A model generated the notes under the pieces. The model saw only the letters and a program-made list of their open reading frames with translations, searched no databases and was not told the origin of the DNA. This document shows positions 1-11,386 of a stretch of 64,000 nucleotides of DNA, piece by piece; within the stretch, counting starts at the first letter, position 1; every line of letters starts with the position of its first letter. The translations under genes were made by a program, and so were the position numbers. The stretch covers positions 1,404,726 through 1,468,725 of the forward strand of contig NZ_LN890655.1 of assembly GCF_900066015.1 (NCBI RefSeq), in the 5' to 3' direction. Source of the DNA: Candidatus Promineifilum breve (GTDB lineage: Bacteria; Chloroflexota; Anaerolineae; Promineifilales; Promineifilaceae).

Positions 1-261
1 CACCACACCGCCAACGGCTGCGCCCTGCGGCCGGGCGATCTGTTGGCCTCGGGCACGATCAGCGGCCCCACGCCCGATTCCCGCGGTTCGCTGCTGGAGT
101 TGGCCTGGGGCGGGACGCGGCCGATCGCCCTGCCGACCGGCGAAACGCGCCGCTTCCTGGAGGACGGCGACCGCTTGACCATTGCCGGCCACTGCGGGGC
201 GGGCGACGACCGGATCGACTTTGGCGACGTGACCGGCAGCGTGCAACCGGCCCATGCCTGA
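1..261 (+). CDS. fahA: Fumarylacetoacetase, C-terminal fragment (5' end outside window)
   Basis: Only the last 86 residues are present, read in frame from base 1 to the TGA at 259-261. The fragment opens with [19 protein letters not shown], followed by [12 protein letters not shown] and [14 protein letters not shown]. These match the C-terminal catalytic domain of fumarylacetoacetase, the last enzyme of tyrosine/homogentisate catabolism, which cleaves fumarylacetoacetate to fumarate and acetoacetate. The His-His at the start corresponds to the conserved part of the active-site region near the metal. The stop overlaps the ATG of the next gene by 8 bp, so the two are probably co-transcribed. 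The identification rests on recognised family sequence; truncation is by the window edge only. Confidence 0.9.
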   Translation, partial: HHTANGCALRPGDLLASGTISGPTPDSRGSLLELAWGGTRPIALPTGETRRFLEDGDRLTIAGHCGAGDDRIDFGDVTGSVQPAHA

Positions 262-877
262 GCGAGACCAACGCGCCGGGCGGCACTTGCGCCGGGGGGC
301 AATCGTCCTCGCCGCCCTCGTTGTCCTGGCCGTCGTCCTGATCGCTGCCGGGACGTTCGACCCGCAACCGCTCGGCCCGCTTTGGCGCACCGACCGGCCC
401 GGCCGCCACGAGCTACCGGGCGCGGGCGAGACCTTCATCCCCCAACCGGCCCCCTGGTCGCCGGAAGAAACGCCGCAACGGTTTTCCGTCCGGCTGACGG
501 CGGCCAACGCCGGCGGGGAACCGGATAGCGGTTACGGCTTGGCTTTGGGCAACGGCGCGAACGGGTTGTTCGTCGCCGTTTCGCCGTTGGGGTACGCGGC
601 CGTTTGGGAAGCGCAGCGCGACGGCGCGGCGGAGTATAGCCGCCCCTGGCAGGTATGGCCCCACGTTCGGCCGGGGCAGGAAGCCAACGAACTATGGCTG
701 GACGTTGCCCAAACCCCCCGCGGCGCGGCGATCACGGTGCGCATCAACCGGGAGTTGTTTTGGCAAGGGGAGATCGCCACGTTGCCGGGACAGGTCGGGC
801 TATGGGGGCAAAGCTTCGGCGGCCTCGTCGGCATCGATTTCCAGACGTTGGAATGGTTCGCCGCGCCTGATTCGTAA
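254..877 (+). CDS. Membrane-anchored hypothetical protein, possible concanavalin-like fold
   Basis: A 207-residue protein. A basic N-terminus ([14 protein letters not shown]) precedes one hydrophobic segment at about residues 16-34, followed by an extracytoplasmic domain. The domain alternates short beta-like stretches rich in Trp and Gly ([32 protein letters not shown]). This pattern resembles LamG/DUF1080-type jelly rolls, but I cannot assign a family with confidence. It overlaps the fahA end by 8 bp, which implies translational coupling, although nothing in the sequence links it to tyrosine degradation. Function unknown. Confidence 0.65.
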   Translation: MPERDQRAGRHLRRGAIVLAALVVLAVVLIAAGTFDPQPLGPLWRTDRPGRHELPGAGETFIPQPAPWSPEETPQRFSVRLTAANAGGEPDSGYGLALGNGANGLFVAVSPLGYAAVWEAQRDGAAEYSRPWQVWPHVRPGQEANELWLDVAQTPRGAAITVRINRELFWQGEIATLPGQVGLWGQSFGGLVGIDFQTLEWFAAPDS

Positions 878-916
878 CAAGCCTCTGGCCCGACAACGGG
901 GTCCGGCAACCGACGT

Positions 917-2308
917 CTATTCCTGGAACATAACCGGGATCAGCCGGAATTGCGTCGGCAATTGGAACCAGCTATAGAGCCGGTAATGAAAGTCCTCTGC
1001 CTGGGCGGGATAATCGGCGATAATGTTTTCACCTTCATAGAGAGAATTCGGCTCGACTTGATAGAGCACGTTTTCTTCGGGAACGCCGAAGGCCAGGATG
1101 TACTTCCTGTTGCCTTCCTTGATCGAGCGCAGATGGTATCTCGGGGCCACCCCATAACTGATAGACGTTGGGTTCACCTCGCCGTTCATCTCGGCATAGA
1201 TCGGCCGCTCGGCGATAGCGCCCGGCTCTTCCGTCAGCAAGGGTTTCAGACTGAGGCTATCCAACCCGTCCGGCACGGGCAGGTTAAGCAGGTCGAGCAC
1301 CGTCGGCATCAGGTCGGTGGTCATAACCGGCGTGTCACTCACCCGGCCGGCGGCCACGACGCCGGGATAACGAATGAGAAGGGGCACCCGCAAGACCTCC
1401 TCATAGAGAGAGTTGCCGTGCAACCACTTGCCGTGTTCGCCGAACATTTCGCCATGGTCGGAGGTAACCACCACCAGGGCGTTCTCCAGCAGCCCTTCGG
1501 CCGCCAGGCGATCCATCAACTGTTGAAAATGAATATCCCAGTAAGTGATCTCGCCATCGTAGAGGGCCAGCAAATACTCCACGTCGCGCGGTTCCAGGAC
1601 AAGCTCGCCGGCAATGACTGAGCGTCCGTGGCCGTACAACTCCGGTGTCAAGGAGCCGGTATAGGTAGAATCGTAGAGCGTATCGTAGGGCGCCGGCGGA
1701 TCATACCAGGAATGCGAATCATAATAATACATATACAGAAAGAGGGGTTGGCTCTCGCCCGCGTCCGGGTGCTCGGTGAGCCAGTCGAACGCCATTTGGT
1801 TGAGGTCCTCGGCCCGTTCCGAGCCGTTCAGCCGGTCATAATGATCAAAGCCCTGGTTCAGCCCAAACTTCGGCCAGAGAAAGTAGTTGGTGACAAAGCC
1901 GACGTTTTGGTAGCCGGCATCGTGGAGCAACTCCGCCAGCAGAGTGCGCTCGGCGGGCACGACGCCGGGCGGGCTGGCCCAGTCCTTCACGCCGATATGC
2001 GACGGCATCAGACCGGTCAGCATGGCGGCGTTGGAGGGATACGTCCAGGAAGAGGTGGACGTCGCTTCGGCGAAACGAGCGCCGGAAGCCATAAAGGCGT
2101 CGAGGTTGGGTGAGGTCGGCCGCTCGTAGCCATAGCCCGACAAGTGGTCGGGGCGCAGGGCGTCGACCACGATGAAAATGACGTTCGGCCGGCCGGCCTG
2201 GGCCTGAACCTGTCGGCGGGCCATTACGAGCCCCCCCAGCAGCGCGATGAGTAAAATAATGAAGCCAACGGCTCCCCGTCTCCCCTTAACAATACGCAAA
2301 CTGTTCAT
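917..2308 (-). CDS. Sulfatase-fold (alkaline phosphatase superfamily) protein with Thr at the nucleophile position
   Basis: 463 residues with an N-terminal membrane anchor or signal (about 14-30) and then a sulfatase domain. PNVIFIVVDALRPDHLSGYG supplies the first metal Asp (D49). SSWTYPSNAAMLTG aligns with the sulfatase nucleophile motif C/S-x-P-S-R. SDHGEMFGEHGKWLHG supplies D284/H285. The nucleophile position is Thr89 and the motif Arg is Asn93, so the protein cannot form formylglycine and should not be a classical arylsulfatase. Thr is the nucleophile in phosphoethanolamine and phosphoglycerol transferases of the same superfamily, so phosphodiester chemistry outside the membrane is possible. 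It lies downstream of polA on the same strand (43 bp gap). Substrate unknown. Confidence 0.8.
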   Translation of the reverse strand: MNSLRIVKGRRGAVGFIILLIALLGGLVMARRQVQAQAGRPNVIFIVVDALRPDHLSGYGYERPTSPNLDAFMASGARFAEATSTSSWTYPSNAAMLTGLMPSHIGVKDWASPPGVVPAERTLLAELLHDAGYQNVGFVTNYFLWPKFGLNQGFDHYDRLNGSERAEDLNQMAFDWLTEHPDAGESQPLFLYMYYYDSHSWYDPPAPYDTLYDSTYTGSLTPELYGHGRSVIAGELVLEPRDVEYLLALYDGEITYWDIHFQQLMDRLAAEGLLENALVVVTSDHGEMFGEHGKWLHGNSLYEEVLRVPLLIRYPGVVAAGRVSDTPVMTTDLMPTVLDLLNLPVPDGLDSLSLKPLLTEEPGAIAERPIYAEMNGEVNPTSISYGVAPRYHLRSIKEGNRKYILAFGVPEENVLYQVEPNSLYEGENIIADYPAQAEDFHYRLYSWFQLPTQFRLIPVMFQE

Positions 2309-2351
2309 GTCATTACACTACCAATAATCGATTACAATTCGTCTTACCACC

Positions 2352-5150
2352 CTAACTTTTCAATTCCAGCCAATTGTTGCCCGTCTCGACCTCGACCTTG
2401 AGCGGCACGTCCAGCTCGAAGGCATTGGTCATCACGTCGATGACCAGTTGGCGCACCTCTTCGATCTCTTCCTGGGGCACTTCCAGCAGCAACTCGTCGT
2501 GCACCTGGAGCAGCAGTCGGGCGCGATAGCGGGCCGTTAGCTCGTCGTGCAGCCGGATCATGGCGTACTTGATGATGTCGGCCGCCGTACCCTGGATGGG
2601 GTGGTTGATGGCCTCGCGCTCGGCCCGTTGGGTGGCCTGGCGGTTGGCGTCGCCCATCAACGATTTGAAGACCGGGAAGTAGCGGCGGCGGCCGAAGAGC
2701 GTCTCCACGTAGCCCTTGGTGCGGGCCATGTGCTTCGTTTCCTGCAAATAGCGCTCGACGCCGGGCAGTTGGTCGAAATATTTGACCACGTACTTTTCGG
2801 CCTCGCCCAGCGTCAGACCCGTCTCGCGCGCCAGCCGGAACGCGCCCATGCCGTAGATGAGGCCGAAGTTGATCGTCTTGGCGAAGCGGCGCTGATTCTT
2901 GGTCACGCTCTCCAGCGGGATGCCGTAGATGGCCGCGGCCGTGGCCGTGTGGATGTCCAGGTCATCGCGGAAGGCGCTGACCAGCGTCTCGTCGTGGGTG
3001 ATGTGGGCCAGGATGCGCAACTCCACCTGCGAATAGTCGGCCGACAGGAACAGCCAGCCCGGCTCGGTGACGAAGCCGCGCCGCAACTGCTGGCCGACCT
3101 CGCTACGGATGGGGATGTTCTGCAAGTTGGGGTTGCTGCTCGCCAACCGGCCGGTGACCGCGCCGATCTGGCTGAAGCTGGTGTGCAGGCGGCCGGTGGC
3201 CGGGTTGATCAGCAGCGGCAGGGCGTCGGTGTAGGTGCTCTTGAGCTTGCCCAGCTCGCGGTGCTCCAGGATGGCGGCGATGATACCGGTGCTGTCGCTG
3301 GCCTTCAGCCCTTCCAGCACGTCGGCGGCCGTGGAGTAGTGGCCGCTGGCGATCTTCTTCAGGCCCTCGCGCGGCAGTTGCAGCTTCTTGAACAGGATGT
3401 CGCTCAATTGCTGGGTCGAATTGATGTTGAACGGCTCGCCGGCGATCTCGTAGATGATCTGCTCCAGCCGCAGCAGCGCCGCCGCCAGGTCTTGCGACAT
3501 ATGGCGGAAGAAATCGACGTCGATGCGCACCCCGGCGCGCTCCATCGCGGCGATGACCGGCATGAGGGCCATCTCCAGGTCGTTGAGCTTGGTCAGCCCC
3601 TTCTCTTCCACTTCGCGCTGCAAGAGCGGCAGCAGGCGCAGGGTCATATCGGCGTCGGCCGCGCCATAGGGCGCGGCCGTCTCAATCGGCACCTGGGCGA
3701 ACGTCACCTGCGTCTTGCCGCGGCCGATCAGGTTTTCGATGTCGGTCATCTCCGCCCCCAGCCGGTGGCGGGCCAAATCCTTCAGTCCCTTGTGCTTGGT
3801 CGCCGGGTCGGTCAGCCATTCGGCGATCATCGTATCGAAGCGCACCGGGGCCACATCGATGCCATAGCGCTCCAGGATCATGCAGTCGAACTTGGCGTTG
3901 TGGGCCACCTTGGGAATGGCCGGGTTGGTCAGCGCCGGGCGGATGGCGTCGAGGACGCGGGCGATGGACAGTTGGCCGGGGGCCGGCTCGGCCGACCCGG
4001 CGAACAGATTCATCTGGCCGGAGTCAGCCTGGGCCGCGCCGCTCAGGTGGCCGACGGGCACGTAGTAGGCCGTGGGCGGGGCCACGGCCAGGCAGAAGCC
4101 GACGATGCCGGTCGACATGCGCTCCAGACTATCGGTCTCCAGGTCGAAGCTGATCCACTTGGCGCCGTCCAATGCCTGGCGCATCTCCTCCAGCGCGGCC
4201 TCGTCGCGGACGATGACCACCTGCGTCGGCTGCCAGCCCTGCCCCTCGACCACCGGCTCGGCCACGTCTTCGGCATCCAGCCCGGCCATGAGAGATTTGG
4301 CCAGCGAGCGGAACTCCAGTTCGCGGAAAAGGGCCAGCACCGGCGCGGCGTCGAAGTCGCGCGTCAGGCACTCCTGCAAGTTGATGGTGATGGGCGCGTC
4401 GATGACGATGCGCGCCAGTTGGTAGCTCAGGTCGGCCGCCGGGCGGCCGTCAGCCAGCTTCTGGCGCAGCGCGCCCTTGATGTCGTCGAGGTGGGCGTAG
4501 AGGTTAGCCAGTGTGCCGTATTCGGCCAGCAGCTTGACGGCCGTCTTCTCGCCGATGCCCTTCACGCCGGGGATGTTGTCGCTGATGTCGCCCACCAACG
4601 CCTTGTAATCGACCACCTGATCGGGCCGCACGCCGAGATAGCCGACCACGCCCTCGGCGTCGTAGACCTCGCCCGGCTGCCCCGGCCGCCGCGACGGCAG
4701 CTCGACGCGCGTGTTGTCGTCCACCAGTTGCAGCAGGTCGCGGTCGCCGGTGATGATGTGGACCGGGGCCTGACCGCGCACCTGTCCGGCCACCGTGCCC
4801 AGCACGTCATCGGCCTCGAATCCCTCCAGTTCCAGGATGGGGATATTCAGGGCGCGGACGACCTGCTTGATGCGCTCGATCTGCACGCTCAATTCGTCGG
4901 GCATCTTCTCGCGCGTGCCCTTGTAATCGGCGAACAGGTCATCGCGAAAGGTCGCCCCGGTGTCGAAGCTGACGGCCAGATAGCGCGGCGGTTCGGCGGC
5001 CAGGATGAGATCGAGCAACGTGCGGGTGAAACCGAAGGTGGCGTTGGTCGGCTCGCCGCTCTTGGTCGTGAACGATTCCAGCGGCAGGGCGAAGAACATC
5101 CGGTAGGCCAGCGCGTGGCCGTCGATGAGCACCAGTTTTTCGGCGGTCAT
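2352..5150 (-). CDS. polA: DNA polymerase I with 5'-3' and 3'-5' exonuclease domains
   Basis: 932 residues, full length for PolA. The N-terminal 5'-3' exonuclease (about 1-290) has LEGFEADDVLGT and ITGDRDLLQLV. The 3'-5' exonuclease (about 320-500) keeps its acidic motifs: FDLETD (Exo I), AHNAKFDCMIL (Exo II) and YGAADADMTL (Exo III). Proofreading is therefore predicted to be active. The polymerase domain has motif A DYSQVELRILAHI, motif B RRFAKTINFGLIYG and motif C QVHDELLLEV. It acts in Okazaki fragment maturation and repair synthesis. Upstream on the same strand is a small Roadblock-like gene and downstream the sulfatase-fold gene. A long open frame antisense to this gene is a high-GC shadow. 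Confidence 0.97.
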   Translation of the reverse strand: MTAEKLVLIDGHALAYRMFFALPLESFTTKSGEPTNATFGFTRTLLDLILAAEPPRYLAVSFDTGATFRDDLFADYKGTREKMPDELSVQIERIKQVVRALNIPILELEGFEADDVLGTVAGQVRGQAPVHIITGDRDLLQLVDDNTRVELPSRRPGQPGEVYDAEGVVGYLGVRPDQVVDYKALVGDISDNIPGVKGIGEKTAVKLLAEYGTLANLYAHLDDIKGALRQKLADGRPAADLSYQLARIVIDAPITINLQECLTRDFDAAPVLALFRELEFRSLAKSLMAGLDAEDVAEPVVEGQGWQPTQVVIVRDEAALEEMRQALDGAKWISFDLETDSLERMSTGIVGFCLAVAPPTAYYVPVGHLSGAAQADSGQMNLFAGSAEPAPGQLSIARVLDAIRPALTNPAIPKVAHNAKFDCMILERYGIDVAPVRFDTMIAEWLTDPATKHKGLKDLARHRLGAEMTDIENLIGRGKTQVTFAQVPIETAAPYGAADADMTLRLLPLLQREVEEKGLTKLNDLEMALMPVIAAMERAGVRIDVDFFRHMSQDLAAALLRLEQIIYEIAGEPFNINSTQQLSDILFKKLQLPREGLKKIASGHYSTAADVLEGLKASDSTGIIAAILEHRELGKLKSTYTDALPLLINPATGRLHTSFSQIGAVTGRLASSNPNLQNIPIRSEVGQQLRRGFVTEPGWLFLSADYSQVELRILAHITHDETLVSAFRDDLDIHTATAAAIYGIPLESVTKNQRRFAKTINFGLIYGMGAFRLARETGLTLGEAEKYVVKYFDQLPGVERYLQETKHMARTKGYVETLFGRRRYFPVFKSLMGDANRQATQRAEREAINHPIQGTAADIIKYAMIRLHDELTARYRARLLLQVHDELLLEVPQEEIEEVRQLVIDVMTNAFELDVPLKVEVETGNNWLELKS

Positions 5151-5211
5151 AGGCTTTACTTCTAGGTTCCAGGAGACTTCTTAAGGCTATTGGGCGGATA
5201 CAAGGTGCTTA

Positions 5212-5619
5212 TTATAGCTGTTTCCGGCCGATCCCGGCGACTTCCAGAATACCTAATAACTGGTTACTCAGCTTGCGCAACGGCTCCAGCGGCGCGTCTT
5301 CGGCATCGGCCAGGATGAGCCGGTACGTGTCACGCAGCGGATAGATGAGCAGCAGCAGGGGCTGGGCGGCCAGCGGCAGGCGCAGGAACTGGATGCGCAC
5401 CGTCTGGCCGGCGTCGTGCCAGGCGGCATCGACCTGCCCGGCCACGTCGAGCGCCTCGACCTGCTTGAGCGCGCCGCGATAGGCCAGCAGTTGCGCCCCG
5501 CGCGCGACGAGGATCGTCTGCGCCGCGCCGATGGGCGCGTGGCGCAATAGACCGCGCACAACTTCCGGGTCTACCTCGCCCGTGGATCGCTTGTCCTGAT
5601 TATCGCTCACGTCAGCCAT
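5212..5619 (-). CDS. Small protein, possible Roadblock/LC7-like domain
   Basis: The frame is open from 5694, but I choose the ATG at 5619 (MADVSDNQ...), which gives 135 residues. AGAGGAAG lies just upstream, while the earlier Met has no ribosome-binding site. The core, ILVARGAQLLAYRG through VRIQFLRLPLAAQPLLLL, has the alternating strand/helix pattern of Roadblock/LC7 (longin-like) domains, which in bacteria usually partner small GTPases or receptors. No such partner is nearby, and the assignment is by pattern only. It lies between the nuclease gene and polA, on the same strand as both. Confidence 0.55.
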   Translation of the reverse strand: MADVSDNQDKRSTGEVDPEVVRGLLRHAPIGAAQTILVARGAQLLAYRGALKQVEALDVAGQVDAAWHDAGQTVRIQFLRLPLAAQPLLLLIYPLRDTYRLILADAEDAPLEPLRKLSNQLLGILEVAGIGRKQL

Positions 5620-5688
5620 TCCCACTTCCTCTACCCTGGATGCTACACCGCCCGGCCGGGAACGCGCCATGCAGGAAGCGTAAAAAAT

Positions 5689-5744
5689 GACCACAGACTA
5701 CAGACCACAGACCGCGGACCGTAGACCGTCGAACGTCGAATGCG
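5689..5744. repeat. Degenerate 7-bp tandem array, eight units
   Basis: Eight consecutive heptamers begin with GA(C/A): GACCACA, GACTACA, GACCACA, GACCGCG, GACCGTA, GACCGTC, GAACGTC, GAATGCG. Unit starts fall at 5689, 5696, 5703, 5710, 5717, 5724, 5731 and 5738. The array is intergenic, upstream of the Roadblock-like gene. The drift between units is gradual along the array. It is one of several short-period arrays in this window. Confidence 0.85.
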
Positions 5745-5772
5745 AGAAAGACCACCTGCTACCTACGGCCGC

Positions 5773-7764
5773 TCAGCGGCGCGCCCGCAGGAACAGGATA
5801 CCAATGAAGGCCACGACGGCCAAGCCGCCAAGCCATAGATAAGGCCGCCAGCCCTTCTCCGCGGCCGACGGGCGGTTGAGCGGTAGCGGTTCGGCGGCCG
5901 CCTCGGCCGTCGGCCGCGGGCTGATTACAGACGTTATGGCCGTCGGCGCAGCGGTCGGTTCGATGGTTGGCGCGGCCGTTGGCGCTATGGTCGGTTCGGC
6001 CGTCGGCTCCGCGGTCGGCGGTCTGTCGTCCGTGGTCTCCCCCAGCGCCACCACCACCGCGTCGTGGTCCGACACGCGGAACGGCAGCCGCTCCGGCGAC
6101 GTATCCAGCCGCCAGCCGGCGGGATAGTCGGTGTTGCTGTGCACAACGGCCGCCCAGTCCAACTCGGCGGCCACGGCCGGAGACAGCAACACGGCATCGA
6201 TCTGCTCGCTGAGGCCGCCGAAGTTGTAGGTGTAGCGTTCGGCCGCCGGCAGGCGGTCCAGCGCGCTGCGGAAATGGCCGCCCTGGGCCGGGTCGCTCAG
6301 CAGGGCCAGCGCCGGCGACAGGTCGGTGTCGTTGAAGTCACCCAGGGCGATGAGACGCGCCTGCGGGTCGGCCGCCAACCGCTCGGCGGCCAGTCCGTTG
6401 AGGTAGACCGCCTGCCGGATACGCTCCAACTCGGTCTCCGTCTCGCCGTCGCGCTTGGATTTGAAGTGGTTAACGTAGAGCGTGTACGCCTGGCCGTCAA
6501 TTACGGCTTCGACCTCCAGCGGCGGGCGGCCGAAGAGCGGCTCCTCGCCCGGCGGGCAACTCAGCGACGCATCAGTAACCAAAGTGGGCACGGGCGAGCA
6601 AGTCTGCCGCAAGGCGACGCTGCCGACGGCCACCCGGCGCGGGTCGCTCAGCAGCGCGTTGTCGATGCCGCGGGCGTCGGGCGTTTCCAGATGGCTCACC
6701 TGATAGGCAAAGCCGCACGACTCAGCCAGTTCGGCGGCCAAGCCGTCGAGCAAGGCCGCGTGCTCCACTTCTTGCAGGCCGATGAGCGTCGGGCAATGGA
6801 ATACGGTGGCGATGACGTGGGCCAGCTTGTGTTGGCGGGCGGCGACTTCCTCGGCCATCGGCACGGGTTCGCCCTCCTCGGCCGTATCGCGCACGGTGTC
6901 GAAGTAGTCCTCGGCATTGAGCGAGATGACACCGATCTGCTGGGGGCCGAGCGCGGGTAGATCCGGCGCGGCGGGCATGGCGCTCGCCTCCACGGTCAGT
7001 TGATCGGCGGCGTCGAAGATGATCTTGAACTGGTCGAAGTTATAGGTCAGCGCCCCGGCCAGGCCGGTGATGCGGTCGCCGGTCTTGACCTGGGGGATGT
7101 CGTCGCACGTCCGGTCGCTGGGATAGAGGACAGGCACGACACGGCCGGTGGGGTCATCCTCGGCGCGGCGAATGGTGGGTAGTTCGGCGGCAAATGCCTC
7201 ACCGATGACGGCCAAGCCGCAGCCCTCATGCGTCGGCCCGGCGACGATGACCGCGCCGTCGTAGGCCACGCGCATCCCTTCCAGCGCCTCAAAATAGGCC
7301 GCCGCCTCGCTCACGTCGGGCGGCGGATCCAGCATGACCGGCGGCGGCAGCACTCCGGCCGCGGCCTCAACCGACACGACCAACCCTTTGTCGTCGATCT
7401 CGGTCAGCCCGTAGAACTCGGTCACCTTGCCGCCGACGAGCACCGTCGCGCCGAGGGGGATGTCGTCGCGCGGCTGGCGGCCGAGGAAGACGGCGATGGC
7501 GTCGGAGGTGGCCGAGTCGCCGTCGGATGCGCCGGCCGCGTCCTGCACGAAGAGGGTGTAGTAGACATCACCGCGCGTATTCTGGTCCTCATAGCGGCCG
7601 ACGACCACGCCGCGAAAGTTGACGAAGCGGTTGAGAGTAGGCGAGACGTCGGCCGCGCCCTGGATCGCACCGATGGGCAACAGCGCGGCCTGAGCCAACA
7701 CCCAAGATGGCGCGAAGAACAACGATATCAAGATGGCCATCAGCAATTGAAAGCGCGCGATCAT
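5773..7764 (-). CDS. ExeM/NucH-family surface-anchored extracellular endonuclease
   Basis: 663 residues. A signal peptide (about 1-26) precedes an OB-like domain (about 30-270, with VNFRGVVVGRYED). An endonuclease/exonuclease/phosphatase domain follows (about 275-575). Catalytic-type motifs are seen: ISLNAEDYFDT, LIGLQEVEHA, LYVNHFKSK, LIALGDFNDTD and VSDHDAVVVAL. A Pro/Thr/Ala-rich linker built of PTAEPT/APTIEPT units leads to a C-terminal membrane span (WLGGLAVVAFIGILFLRARR). The architecture matches ExeM/NucH enzymes that degrade extracellular DNA, here held on the outer face of the membrane by the tail. Use in nutrient scavenging or biofilm turnover is inferred. Confidence 0.88.
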   Translation of the reverse strand: MIARFQLLMAILISLFFAPSWVLAQAALLPIGAIQGAADVSPTLNRFVNFRGVVVGRYEDQNTRGDVYYTLFVQDAAGASDGDSATSDAIAVFLGRQPRDDIPLGATVLVGGKVTEFYGLTEIDDKGLVVSVEAAAGVLPPPVMLDPPPDVSEAAAYFEALEGMRVAYDGAVIVAGPTHEGCGLAVIGEAFAAELPTIRRAEDDPTGRVVPVLYPSDRTCDDIPQVKTGDRITGLAGALTYNFDQFKIIFDAADQLTVEASAMPAAPDLPALGPQQIGVISLNAEDYFDTVRDTAEEGEPVPMAEEVAARQHKLAHVIATVFHCPTLIGLQEVEHAALLDGLAAELAESCGFAYQVSHLETPDARGIDNALLSDPRRVAVGSVALRQTCSPVPTLVTDASLSCPPGEEPLFGRPPLEVEAVIDGQAYTLYVNHFKSKRDGETETELERIRQAVYLNGLAAERLAADPQARLIALGDFNDTDLSPALALLSDPAQGGHFRSALDRLPAAERYTYNFGGLSEQIDAVLLSPAVAAELDWAAVVHSNTDYPAGWRLDTSPERLPFRVSDHDAVVVALGETTDDRPPTAEPTAEPTIAPTAAPTIEPTAAPTAITSVISPRPTAEAAAEPLPLNRPSAAEKGWRPYLWLGGLAVVAFIGILFLRARR

Positions 7765-7795
7765 TTTTACTCCCCCTGCATTGTCGCTACACTTT

Positions 7796-7892
7796 GTTCG
7801 TAGTCAGGCGCTTTAGCGCCGTTAACGGGCAAGAGTCCGTCAGGTGACAGGAGCCACTTTGAAGAACGCAACTAAAGTTGCTTACTACGAAC
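7796..7892. repeat. MITE-like 97-bp palindromic element with nested hairpins
   Basis: Outer inverted repeats GTTCGTAGTCAG (7796-7807) and CTTACTACGAAC (7881-7892) match at 11 of 12 positions. Each is followed inward by a small perfect palindrome: GGCGCTTTAGCGCC (7807-7820) and GCAACTAAAGTTGC (7868-7881). The element occupies almost the whole divergent gap between the nuclease gene and the AlkD-like gene. It has no coding capacity. Only one copy is in this window, so its mobility is inference. Confidence 0.7.
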
Positions 7893-7928
7893 AGTGCCGT
7901 TATTTTCGCTCAATGGGAGAATCGGGCA

Positions 7929-8615
7929 ATGACGACAGCTTATGATGAAATCCTGCGCCGCCTGCGCCAACAGGCTGACCCGGCGGCCGTGGCCGGCATG
8001 GCCCACTACGGCATCGTCGGGCAAGAGGTCTTCGGCGTCAAGGTTCCCGTGTTGCGGGCCCTGGCTAAAGAGTTCGGCCGCGACCATGCGTTGGCCGGGC
8101 AACTATGGGCCTATCCCAGCCGCGAGACCCGCGTCCTGGCGACGATGATCGACCATTGGCGCTGGGTCGATGAGGCCCAGATGGAGGCCTGGGTCGTGGA
8201 CATTGACAGTTGGGAGGTATGCGATCAGGCGTGCGGCAACCTGTTCGCCCACACGCCATTCGCCTATGCGAAGGCGATGGAATGGAGCGCCCGGCCGGAT
8301 GAGTTCGTCAAGCGCGCCGGCTTCGTCCTCATGGCCGACCTGGCTCACCGCGACCAGAAGACGACCGACGCGGCGCTGGCGGCCTTCCTGCCGGTCATCG
8401 AACGCGAGGCGGGCGACGGCCGCAACTTCGTCAAAAAGGCGGTCAACTGGGCGCTGCGCGACATCGGCAAGCGCAACCCGGCGCTCAACGCCCAGGCCAT
8501 CGCCACCGCCGAACGCCTCATCGCTCGGCCTGAGCCGCCCGCCCGCTGGAACGGCCGCGACGCGCTGCGCGAGCTGACGAGCAAGAAGGTGCAGGCTATG
8601 TTGCTTAAGCGGTAA
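7929..8615 (+). CDS. AlkD-like DNA alkylation repair protein (HEAT-repeat glycosylase family)
   Basis: 228 residues from the ATG at 7929, preceded by GGGAGA; a further 17 codons are open upstream but lack a ribosome-binding site and lie in the repeat element. The protein is alpha-helical, with the family pattern PVLRALAKEFGRDH, LWAYPSRETRVLATMI, WEVCDQACGNLF, FVKRAGFVLMADLA and GDGRNFVKKAVNWALRDIGK. These match the DNA_alkylation (AlkC/AlkD) HEAT-like family, which excises alkylated bases without base flipping. The catalytic-type Asp and Trp positions appear present (VDIDSWEVCD, NWALRDIG). It is divergent from the nuclease gene. Confidence 0.88.
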   Translation: MTTAYDEILRRLRQQADPAAVAGMAHYGIVGQEVFGVKVPVLRALAKEFGRDHALAGQLWAYPSRETRVLATMIDHWRWVDEAQMEAWVVDIDSWEVCDQACGNLFAHTPFAYAKAMEWSARPDEFVKRAGFVLMADLAHRDQKTTDAALAAFLPVIEREAGDGRNFVKKAVNWALRDIGKRNPALNAQAIATAERLIARPEPPARWNGRDALRELTSKKVQAMLLKR

Positions 8616-8621
8616 ATAATC

Positions 8622-8703
8622 GCAGGGGAGCAGGGGAGCAGGGGAGAAAGGGTGCTCCCCTGCCCCCCTGCCCCCCTGCTCCCCTGCACCCCCGCCCCCC
8701 CCG
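8622..8703. repeat. G-run/C-run hairpin built from an 8-bp word
   Basis: The left arm repeats CAGGGGAG about three times (8622-8646). The right arm repeats CCCCTGC(C/T) about four times (8654-8687) and runs into further C-runs. The two arms are complementary and would form a long G:C stem. It lies between the AlkD-like gene and lon, so it could end the first transcript. A sister copy with the same words is at 36708-36801. Confidence 0.8.
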
Positions 8704-8810
8704 CGCTTTTCTTACACTTCTCATACACACCGCTATCGCAATGTATATCTCAGGTCGTTAAAATCCCACCATCGCATTGTATCGATTGGTAAATGCGGCA
8801 AAGGGAGATT

Positions 8811-11222
<2,412 letters not shown>

Positions 11223-11243
11223 TATACCATTGGAGAGTTGAAT

Positions 11244-11279
11244 AAAAGCGCCGCTGCTGAAAATAGCAGCGGCGCTTTT
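11244..11279 (+). terminator. Intrinsic terminator of lon
   Basis: Perfect 15-bp stem: AAAAGCGCCGCTGCT (11244-11258), loop GAAAAT, AGCAGCGGCGCTTTT (11265-11279), ending in a T-run. It begins 21 bp after the lon stop codon. Confidence 0.9.
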
Positions 11280-11347
11280 GTGTTATTAGAGCATTACTTC
11301 AATCCTACCTGTTCCCTTGAATTACCTCAACTCAATGGGCCGAGTGC

Positions 11348-11356
11348 TGGTATAAT
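11348..11356 (+). promoter_or_regulatory. Extended -10 promoter for the AF2212-like/retropepsin cassette
   Basis: TGGTATAAT is a consensus extended -10 (TGn-TATAAT), 30 bp before the ATG at 11387. No good -35 is present at normal spacing, as is usual for extended -10 promoters. Confidence 0.5.
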
Positions 11357-11386
11357 AGGAGTGTCCACGACTTAACGAGGTGAACG

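Noticed and set aside
2547-5165. 872-codon open frame antisense to polA
   Set aside because: It mirrors a certain polA gene; the amino-acid make-up (Gly, Arg, His, Gln-rich) and lack of any family motif are typical of high-GC shadow frames.
5689-5744. CRISPR array
   Set aside because: Units are 7 bp and contiguous with no spacers, and no cas gene is in the window. The same holds for the other short-period arrays.
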